In this document: piece by piece, positions 55,790-64,000 of the stretch
How positions within the stretch are numbered: position 1 is the stretch's first letter
Layout: every line of letters begins with the position of its first letter
Assembly (NCBI GenBank): GCA_002007465.1
Contig: LNAC01000377.1
Coordinates: 793,349 to 857,348 of the forward strand
Length of the DNA stretch: 64,000 nt
Direction of reading: 5' to 3'
Source: Ailurus styani
Taxonomy: Eukaryota > Chordata > Mammalia > Carnivora > Ailuridae
The notes under the pieces: generated by a model
Seen by the model: only the letters and a program-made list of their open reading frames with translations
Database searches by the model: none
Told to the model about the DNA's origin: nothing
Position numbers and translations under genes: made by a program

Positions 55790-56110
55790 CGTTTTTTTTT
55801 TTTAAACTGAAGTGACACAGTGTTTCAGATGTAGAACATAACGATTTGACAGGTCTGTATGTTATGCTATACTCATCACAAGTATAGCTACCATCTGTCA
55901 CCATATAATACTATTACAATGCCATTGACTATATTCCCTGTGCTGTACCTTTCATCCTCATGACTCATTCATTCTGTAACTGGAAGCCTGTATCTCTCAC
56001 TCCCCCTTTACTCATTTTGCTCTCCCTACCCCATTCCCCTCTGGCAACTACCAGTTTGAGGAACTATGTCTTTCTGTATATCTTCGCCGGATAGACAAAA
56101 CATGAAGTGC
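55790..56110 (-). mobile_element. L1M-type 3' end remnant
   Basis: tagctaccatctgtcaccat, actatattccctgtgctgta and ccctctggcaactaccagtt match the reversed 3' end of an old L1; second copy of the type seen at 2595-2790. Confidence 0.6.
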
Positions 56111-56521
56111 CTATTAGACATATATGGAATATTGGATATACACAGATTAAAGTTTATATGTTTATAATATAAAGGGAGCAAAGTAATGGGTTAAGCCATG
56201 TGAAATTGCTGAGATTTGACTACTTTTGCCTTTACAAAGGGCACTTTCATACAATTAAACAAACAAACAAAACAAGACGAGTAGTGGGCTATTGATTTTC
56301 TAATATTTGCAGAGCTGAAAACTAATTTTTTGTTTTGTTTTTTTTTTTTAAACATTGTTTAAATTTGTTTTTAGAGCTGATGGGGAACTACAGCAGTTAT
56401 TTAATACTCAAGTTTTTGCCTTAGAATAAACTGATGTATTGCAAAGAGAGACAATACAGAATCCGTATGGATCACAACAGTAAATATTATAATGACTTTT
56501 TTGACATTTGCTATATTACAG

Positions 56522-56735
56522 TCCTCCTGTCAGGCGCCAGAGAGGAAGAAGGGATCGTCTGTCTCGACATAATTCCATTAGTCAAGATGAAAACTATCAC
56601 CATCTCCCTTATGCACAGCAGCAAGCAATAGAGGAACCTCGAGCCTTCCACCCTCCGAATGTATCTCCCCGTCTGTTACACCCTGCTGCTCATCCACCCC
56701 AGCAAAATGCAGTAATGGTTGACATACATGATCAG
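56522..56735 (+). CDS. RNF38: RNF38 coding exon (SPPVRRQRGRRDRL...MVDIHDQ)
   Basis: This 214-nt exon follows a tgctatattacag acceptor and ends at DQ before the gt at 56736. Its first base completes the split Ser codon, and it contributes 71 further residues in frame: 194+214 nt gives exactly 136 codons with the previous exon. The product reads PPVRRQRGRRDRLSR, then a stretch with QQQAIEEPRAFHPPN, and ends NAVMVDIHDQ, matching RNF38 up to about residue 190. The arginine-rich start is the second half of the putative nuclear localisation region; the rest is proline/histidine/glutamine-rich and probably disordered. The following residues (LHQGTVP... in RNF38) and the C-terminal RING finger are encoded beyond the window. 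The overlapping frame that begins at 56434 is the wrong reading frame across the acceptor. Confidence 0.95.
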
Positions 56736-57370
56736 GTATTGTAACAGAATGTCCAGAAAATACAGATGCTAAAAATTGGTGGCAGTTTATTGGGACTGTA
56801 TTTCATTGTAAATTTCTTCTAATTTTACCTAAAAGGAAGCAATTTTCCCTAAACTGAAGCTGTTTTAGATAAGTTCATTCTTATTCTACATAGCTTGAAA
56901 GAAAGTTGAACTTTAAAAAATTAGCAAGGTTATGAAAGCTCAGAATGGTTTCATGTATTGGTTGGAAATCACTGATAACAAGATTAATAGGAGATAACCA
57001 AAAGCTGGTGGTTTGAATACACATTTCTATTTCCCTCTCCCTTCCAGTTTCTTCTAGATAATTCAGTAGGCACGAATATTGAGTGCATCTTTGCTGGTAG
57101 GTTTCCATGGGTCTCCAAAGGGTGACAGGTAGATGGCTTCATTTCCCTTTGTTCCTGCCAGAAACTGAGTGACTAGTCGGAAGAGGGCTTGTCAGTCTTC
57201 AGAGCCTGAAAGTAAAGACCAGAATTGTTTGGATTTCTATGGAGTTTCTGAAGTCAAAAAAAAAAAAGCCACAAATCTAGATACATTTAATGAATTTGCT
57301 GAATTTTAAGGATAAGGCAAAAGTCTTTCAAGTTTGTAGACAGGAGAAATTAGTAAAGGAAAGAAACTCG
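56736..57370. other. RNF38: intron DNA, nothing recognised
   Basis: Intron directly after the exon ending at 56735. The minus frame at 56881-57108 is unsupported. Confidence 0.4.
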
Positions 57371-58336
57371 GACTGGCATTCATTTTTTTCATCTGCACTA
57401 GATGATAGGAAACAATGAAAACACTGTATATTGGCAATTGAAAGAAAATATGATCTCTGCCAGGCACCATCTTCTGTCAGACATGTTCTATGTTAAAGAA
57501 ACACTTCAAAAAATTGATCATGCAGTAAGAAGTTCTAAAAAGAAAAAATTTTCTAGGCCACATTCTTTGTGGTCATAATCTGATAAAACTATAAATCATA
57601 ACTTTAAAAATGATTTAAAAAATGACACTGAAATGTTTGAGGCAAGATTATAATTAAGGAGAATTAAAGGAAAAATCATCAAAGGCAGATAGGCCTAAAG
57701 CTGTTTTCTGAGAAAAATTTTCATTATTTTAAAAATTGAAAATAAATGAACTAATTCCTTAAGTAATTAGGAAAAAATTACAGAGTAAACCAAAAGGAAT
57801 TGAGAAGAATGAATTACCAGGAAATACAATTAACAGTATAGAAATCTATCTTTTAAAAAAGAAGTAGCACAAAACCCACTCCTGGTGCTTTGAAAATTGA
57901 TAAGAATAACTAGCACTTTGTGAGCTTGGTTAAGGTGAAAAGAACCAAATATATATGAAGGAAGTAGGAATGATTTAAAAAAAAAAGGACTTATATCCAT
58001 ACACATAGGAAACATTCAAAGAATTTTCTTTGATTGAATATGAAGAAAATGAAACAGGTAAAATATGAAAACACCTGTTTCATAAGGGATATTGGGAGAA
58101 TTAAGAGTTAATCTATTTTGAGCACTTAAACTAGTTCAAATGGTAAGCACTCAATTTTTATTTTGTTATTAGCTATTATAATGAAATTCTGTGTTTAACT
58201 TGGGACAGAAAGAAAATATGAAGTTCCAAAAGTTGACTCAACAATAATAGAAAAATTTGTATTACCAAAGAAGTGTAAAATCTATTTAGAGATTTACCAT
58301 TGAAGAGGCACAGTGATAAGATGGCTTTTTCCGATC

Positions 58337-58524
58337 TTTTTTTTTTTTTTTAAGATTTTATTTATTTATTTGACAGAGAGAGAGAGAGATTGCAAGTAGA
58401 GAGAGAGGAGGAAGCAGGCTCCCCGCCGAGCAGGGAGCCCGATGCAGGGCTTGATCCCAGGACCCTGAGATCATGACCTGAGCCGAAGGCAGAGGCTTTA
58501 AACCGCTGAGCCACCCAGGCGCCC
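58337..58524 (-). mobile_element. CAN SINE
   Basis: TSD gctttttccgatct / gctttttccaatct. Confidence 0.94.
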
Positions 58525-59118
58525 AGCTTTTTCCAATCTGTAAAGAACTCTCTTAATAATATACAAATGACTTTAGGCTTTTCTTTAGGCCAATTTTCTA
58601 ATTATTTTATGAAGCCCCTGTAATTTTAATACCAAAAGTAAATAAAGATAGTAATCCCCAAAGAACAATAGAAAACTCTCAAATACAAAGGTAGATTTTC
58701 TAAATAGAGGTTTAGAAACACTGTCTAGCAGCATATCAAGAAGATTAATGAATAATAAGTTTATTCAAAGAGGATAGATTAGTAAGAAAATATTCATATT
58801 ATATCAACAAATAATAGAAAATGATGATTTTATCAAGATGTTGAAGTCAGTTAAAATTTATTAAAAACTGTAATAAGAAAGAACAAAAAGGAAATTACTT
58901 AAATAGGATAAGTAAAATTAACAGAAAGTATCCTAATTGGACTGAGATAAACCAGCAACTAGAGATGTTTCCTCAGTCCATTTTATTTAATGTTAAATTA
59001 GAAGTTCTACCAAATGGAATAAGATAATGTAGTTATAGGTATAAAACACTGAAAGAAATAATTGTATTTTTCTCCTCACTATATTATTGTAGAAGAAAAC
59101 ATAAGAAACTCTAGTTTA

Positions 59119-59315
59119 GGGTGCCTGGGTGGCTCAGTGGGTTAAAGCCTCTGCCTTCGGCTCAGGTCATGATCTCAGGGTCCTGGGATCGAGGCCCGCA
59201 TTGGGCTCTCTGCTCAGCGGGGGGAGCCTGCTTCTTCCTCTCTCTCTGCCTGCTTCTAATCTCTCTCTCTCTCTCTGTCAAATAAATAAATAAAATCTTT
59301 AAAAAAAAAAAAGAA
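59119..59315 (+). mobile_element. CAN SINE
   Basis: TSD gaaactctagttta on both sides; near-consensus. Confidence 0.95.
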
Positions 59316-60056
59316 AAAAAAAGGAAACTCTAGTTTAAAAGAATTTGATAATGGGCCCAAATGCAGAGGAAATGTGTAGACATCTCTAACTTATATCGAT
59401 CACTCGATGAATAGCTACAATGTGTTATATCTATACAGTGAAATAATTCACTAAAAGGTGTAGTGAAGTACTAATTCATGCTACACTACATGGATTAACC
59501 TTGAAAACATGCTAAGTAAAGAAAGCCAGTCACAGAAGGCCACATTTATATGAAATGTCTAGAATAGGTAAATCCATAGAAATGGAAATGAAATTTTTCC
59601 AATATTGTTATGGAGGATAAGCCAGGACAGAAGGAAAGAAAAGTAGTTTGAGAATAAGAACAGAACAAATAACACCCATCAGTATTTGCAGATGAAATGA
59701 TCATATGCATAGAAAAGCCCAAAGCATCTTAGATAAACTATTAGAATTAAGAATTGAACAGATTGATTGGTTACAAAACAAAGTTAAGTTTGTATTTTTC
59801 TATACCAGAATCAAACATAATAAATTTTTTAAAGATATATTTATACTAAACAACCCAGATTTTTTCAACAGATAAGCTGTGGTGATGAGGGTGAGGAGGA
59901 GAGATGCAAGTGGCAGTTACAAACTTAGAGATCTTCCAGTTAATTTGCAGTATGTAAACCATTTTTGGATTCTGATTGAAAATTTGATATTGATGATATA
60001 GTTGGAATTTTGAACAGAATATTATTTCTGAGGATCTTTTTCTTTTTTCTTTTTCT

Positions 60057-60248
60057 TTTTTTTAAAGATTTTATTTATTTATTTGACAGAGAGGGATTAC
60101 AAGTAGGCAGAGAGGCGGCAGAGAGAGAGGAGGAAGCAGGCTCCCTGCTGAGCAAGAGAGCCTGATGTGGGACTCGATCCCAGGACCCTGAGATCATGAC
60201 CTGAGCCGAAGGCAGAGGCTTTAACCCACTGAGCCACCCAGGCGCCCT
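60057..60248 (-). mobile_element. CAN SINE
   Basis: TSD tctgaggatctttttctt on both sides. Confidence 0.95.
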
Positions 60249-60749
60249 CTGAGGATCTTTTTCTTAAGAGAGTTTGATAATGCTCTTGTGGTTAAGTGTT
60301 GTGTCTTCCTGATATACATACTAAAATATTTATTAAAGGATGGGTTCCTGGGATTTGCTTCAACAAAACCAGGAAAAGGAGAAATTGATGGAAATGGATG
60401 AGCTGTGGTTTAATGGTTTTGGAGGCTACGTGATGAATATGGGGGCTTATTATACTACTATTGAGAATGTTTGAAATTCTCTATAATGTTCAAATAATAA
60501 AGTACTGAAAAATCAAAATAATATGAAGGAAGTTAGGAAGCAATCAATAAAAAATGCTCAAGATTTATGTAGTAGAAGTTTATAAAACTTTGTTAAGGCA
60601 GTAAACCTATCTAAATACTGAAGGTTTGGCTTCATACTGACATTTGGAATATATAGAAATAACATAATCTCAAGTAAATTTCCAGGAAGTTTTTTGGTGT
60701 AACTTGGAAAGCTGAATCTGTCATTTCTGTGGCATATTAAGGGCCTGGA

Positions 60750-60920
60750 ATTATCTTAGAGTGGGGGAAGGGAGGCTACTGCCGCCTGTTTCTGTAGAGT
60801 TTTATTGGAATGCAACTATGCTGCTTATTTATCATCTATGGATGCCTTATGCAGAGATCAAGATGCCCACAAGCCTAAAATACTTTTCTGGCTCTTTAAG
60901 AAATAGTTGGCTGACTAGCA
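60750..60920. repeat. ancient dispersed repeat, family not assigned
   Basis: gttttattggaatgcaacta, aagcctaaaatacttttctg and ggctctttaagaaatagttg follow a common mammalian repeat. Confidence 0.5.
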
Positions 60921-60944
60921 CTCTGGTCTAGTTGCTAAGACCAC

Positions 60945-61110
60945 GTAGTTCTCAGAGTATGTCCTAGAGCATCTGGCCAGCAGCAGCAGCATCACCTACA
61001 CGTTTGTTAGAAATGCAGGTTTTCAGACTGTACACTACACTTACTGAATCAGAAACTCTGGGTGTGGGACCCAGCAACCTGTTCTAATGCAGGTGAGTCT
61101 AATGCCGGAA
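60945..61110 (+). mobile_element. MER5A hAT transposon remnant
   Basis: gtagttctcagagtatgtcc, gcagcatcacctacacgttt, ttagaaatgcaggttttcag and ctgaatcagaaactctgggt follow MER5A in order. Confidence 0.75.
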
Positions 61111-61111
61111 T

Positions 61112-61790
61112 AATTAAATGGCCTAATGAAATAGAACATAAAGCCCAGAAATAAACCCACACATTTAGGGAAACTTTAATGATATATGGCTTCAGATGAG
61201 TTGGAAGAAGACAGAATTTTTAATTAATGATGCTGGGACAGTTGGGTATGCAAATGAAAACATGAAACTGGATCCTTTATTTTCTGTTCACAAAAATCAA
61301 TTCTAGGTAGATTAAAGATGTAGATGTTAACGGCAAAACTATAAGCTTTTAAGAAAGTTAATGTAGTTGTAGCTTCATGAGCTTAAAGTAGGGAAGGCTT
61401 TCTTCTTTTTTTTCTAAGATTTTATTTATTTACTGACAGAGAGAGAGAGCACAAGTAGGCAGAGAGGGAGAAGCAGGCTTTCCACCAAGCAGGGAGCCCA
61501 ATTCAGGACTCCATCCCAGGACCCTGGATCATGACCTGAGCCAAAGGCAGCTGCTTAACCGACTGAGCCAACCAGACACCCGTAGGGAAGCCTTTCTTAA
61601 GTTAAGACATGGGAAGAGCATTAACCATACAGAGAACTGTTGATAAAGAATGGTGTTCAAAGTCAGAAATAGACTTAAACATGTATTTGTCACTTAATTT
61701 TTGGCAAAGGTGCTTAAAGGAATTGAAGGAGGGAAAGGGATGTCTTTTAGTAATGGTATGGTGACAACGGATATCCATGCACATATATTG
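61112..61790 (+). mobile_element. L1 ORF2 3' region remnant, sense
   Basis: agaaataaacccacacattt, aattaatgatgctgggacag, caaaaatcaattctaggtag and taacggcaaaactataagct match L1 ORF2 near its end. The SINE at 61405-61582 splits it. Confidence 0.68.
61405..61582 (-). mobile_element. CAN SINE in L1
   Basis: TSD gtagggaaggctttctt / gtagggaagcctttctt. Confidence 0.94.
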
Positions 61791-61794
61791 GAAC

Positions 61795-62260
61795 CTTGAT
61801 TCCTACTTGATATCATACACAAAATAAAGTTGGGTTCTAGATCTAAATGTGAAAGGAAAAAAATAAGTAAACAGATAAAAGATATTGTTTTCCTAAGTTC
61901 GGCAAAGATTTCTTAAATGGGATATATAGCTAGCCACTTAATAGAACACCAGCATAGTAGATTTCATTAAAACAAAAAATTTCTGCTCATCCAAAGACAG
62001 TATTTTAAAAGTGAAAAAGCAAGCCACTCCTTGGAAGAAACTATTAGCAGTATTATTTTGGGGGAAAAGACAGAACGGGAACAGAAAAATAATTGTAAAC
62101 GTTTCCATGAAAATCGGATTATGAATGCCTGTGAGCATCATTTTTGAAGGTTCTTTATGACTAGAGCAAAAAGGCAAAAGTAAATAATTATGTCGAATCT
62201 TAGCAGATAGTGTTGTATATGTGCATAGGAAAGAGATTTTTTAATCTAGAATCAAGGTGG
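61795..62260 (+). mobile_element. second L1 ORF2 3' remnant, sense
   Basis: cacaaaataaagttgggttc, gttcggcaaagatttcttaa, tttctgctcatccaaagaca and aaaaagcaagccactccttg repeat the same ORF2 interval as the preceding fragment, so this is a separate copy or a duplication. Confidence 0.62.
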
Positions 62261-62739
62261 ATACGATTGTTAGATTCAAGATACATGAAAATGTAACTTT
62301 TTGTAGCACTAACCAATTTGATATGGAAATAGAGAAAAATAACTTACTGACAATATAACAAAACCTACAGACTTAGAACTTTGAGGAATAAATTATGTAA
62401 GAGTAATATGAAGAGTTTATGAAGAAAAGTAATTTCTTGAAGGACTGTACTGTAGTATTGAACATGTGGCATAATATTCCAATGAAAAGCCTTAATATAA
62501 AATTACATGTCCTTTGTAAAATAACAATCTTTAATACAGTTAGATTAATAAAAATCAAGACACCAGTGTGTTTTGAAAGGGGATAAAACCTGAGTTTATT
62601 TACATAAGAATAAGTGTGTGAAAATGGCCAAACAATAAAATGAAAAGAAAGTATGGCAATAAGAAGAATTTGTCTTCCTAGATAATCATTTCTAGTAAGA
62701 GAACTAAAGCAGCATGGATTTGGCACAAAATATAGATGG

Positions 62740-63710
62740 AAAGTTATTGAGTGGGAAAAGATGCTATTTCCATTTAGAGGAGAAAAGGATGTCTTAATAA
62801 ATGGAAAAAGTATTGCAAGAAAAAATTAGAACTCTACTTCACACTATAAACAAAAATAGATTTTAGTTGGAGATAAATTAAATGTAAAAAATAAAAGAAA
62901 GTTTAGGAACATATATGTATAACCTCATCAATAAAGAACTATAAATTTATATTCAAAAAATATAAATTCATGAAAGATGGAATTTACCATTAAAAGGTTA
63001 ATCAAAAGATAAAAGACTAGGAAAATAGTTTTGTTAGACGTGACAAGTAATAGATGTGTATCTCTAAAAATAAACTCTGAATGTGACAGAAAACCTGATA
63101 GAAAATGGTCAGTGAGCAAAGGATAGTTTACAGAAGAGGAACTCTAAATGGTTAATAAACCTATTATAAGATAGCCGCTCTAATCAGTGAAATGCATATT
63201 TAAAACAAGCTTGTTAATGCTGTCTTCCCCCCGCCCCCCATTCTTTAGGTGGGTAAGCACACTTGTGACACAAGTGCATCTACTTTAAGTGGACGTGCTG
63301 GGAAATGAGCCCTATTGTTACTGTTAGGATTGTGGCTGACCCAGTCATTTGCAAAAATGTAAAATTCACCCTTTTACCCAGAATCCCTCTGAAATAAATG
63401 AAACTACTAGTATGTAAGGATCTATATTCAATGATATTTTTTTACAGTTCTGTTTGTAGTGGTGAAAGAGTGAAGACAACTTGACTATCCCATTAGTATA
63501 TTAGTGATAGGACTGTGTTTAAATGGGTGTACTTGAAATATCTGGCTAGTATCAAAAAGAATGAATTACTTTAACTCCCTTGAAGAGATATCTACAATAC
63601 TAATTGAAAAACATAGTTTGCAAGGTTTTATCTCATTTATGTTAAGGGAAAAAAATTAACATGACAACAATTTGTGTGTAACCTGTATATATTCATATGT
63701 CCGTAGAAGA
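62740..63710 (+). mobile_element. L1 ORF2/3' end remnants, sense
   Basis: gttagacgtgacaagtaata, cctgatagaaaatggtcagt, cactctaatcagtgaaatgc-like sequence near 63180 and cccagaatccctctgaaata at 63378 match old L1 near ORF2's end and 3' region. Confidence 0.5.
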
Positions 63711-64000
63711 AGATGTTGTTGGTTATATGTTATTAACATTGTTTGCTTCAGATAGATAGGAATCATACTGGCCAAGAGAGAAGATCATTTAACTTTTTTA
63801 AATTCTACTTCATGTTGTACTAGTTGGATTTAAATTTTTAAAAAATTTCCTGTTGGATGTGGGTAGGTATTAGAAGATACAGCTTTCATGTTTCCAAATT
63901 TCCTCAGAAAAGTTTTCTCTATAAAGCAGACTAGAAGAGTTAATATAGCAGTTCATTATTCTCCTGGACTTTTCAAGTCTTTTTGAGGGTCAAGTTGAGT

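Larger units (their letters stand above)
57380..60510 (+). mobile_element. L1 ORF2 and 3' end remnants, sense, several pieces
   Basis: Sense L1 segments appear roughly in order: gaattaccaggaaatacaat, cagtccattttatttaatgt / gaagttctaccaaatggaat, cagtatttgcagatgaaatg, then 3'-end-like gaaagccagtcacagaaggc (59520) and gaaattctctataatgttca (60475). Order is partly disturbed, so more than one copy is likely. SINEs at 58337, 59121 and 60053 interrupt. No usable frame. Confidence 0.55.

Noticed and set aside
56434..56744. Two overlapping frames across the 56.5-kb exon
   Set aside because: One is out of frame with RNF38, and the other includes intron on both sides; only 56522-56735 is coding.

Overview
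The window is nuclear DNA from a caniform carnivoran, most likely a mustelid or close relative. The main evidence is more than 60 copies of tRNA-Lys-derived CAN SINEs (head motif GGTGGCTCAG, tail motif AAATAAATAAAATCTTT), most with clear target-site duplications (TSDs). Old L2, MIR, MER5A, MLT1 and L1M remnants, a CpG island and GT-AG split exons fit a mammal. There is no prokaryotic gene content; nearly all open frames are repeat shadows or chance.

One protein-coding gene is supported, on the + strand: the 5' part of RNF38, a RING-type E3 ubiquitin ligase. Three coding exons are visible (37293-37442, 50523-50716, 56522-56735). They join in frame to give 186 residues (about residues 5-190 of a 515-residue protein in the human numbering I recall). 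The RING finger exons lie beyond the right edge. A CpG island at about 28.2-29.25 kb is the probable promoter and first untranslated exon region; none of its plausible splice donors is preceded by an in-frame ATG.

Layout: 1-28 kb is upstream or far-5' intronic DNA. It holds a minus-strand carnivore L1 5' end at the left edge, long L2 stretches, three minus-strand L1 blocks, a plus-strand L1 ORF2 remnant and many SINEs. 28.2-29.25 kb is the CpG island. 29.25-37.3 kb is the first intron. 34.1-40.2 kb around the first coding exon has no CAN SINE. 37.4-50.5 kb and 50.7-56.5 kb are SINE-rich introns. 56.7-64 kb is the next intron, built largely from plus-strand L1 remnants.

The most interesting structures are repeat biology rather than a new gene system: a seven-copy 127-bp tandem array grown from an old SINE plus flank (9359-10248); a SINE 3' transduction in which a SINE-spacer-SINE block from about 48.1-48.7 kb was copied to 21.92-22.51 kb with its own 16-bp TSD; two different SINEs inserted at the same target site (21068-21502); a 12-bp repeat expanded inside a SINE (18633-18680); and two apparent poly(A)-only insertions. 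SINE boundaries are by eye and good to about 10 bases. Repeat family names are from memory, not a database search.
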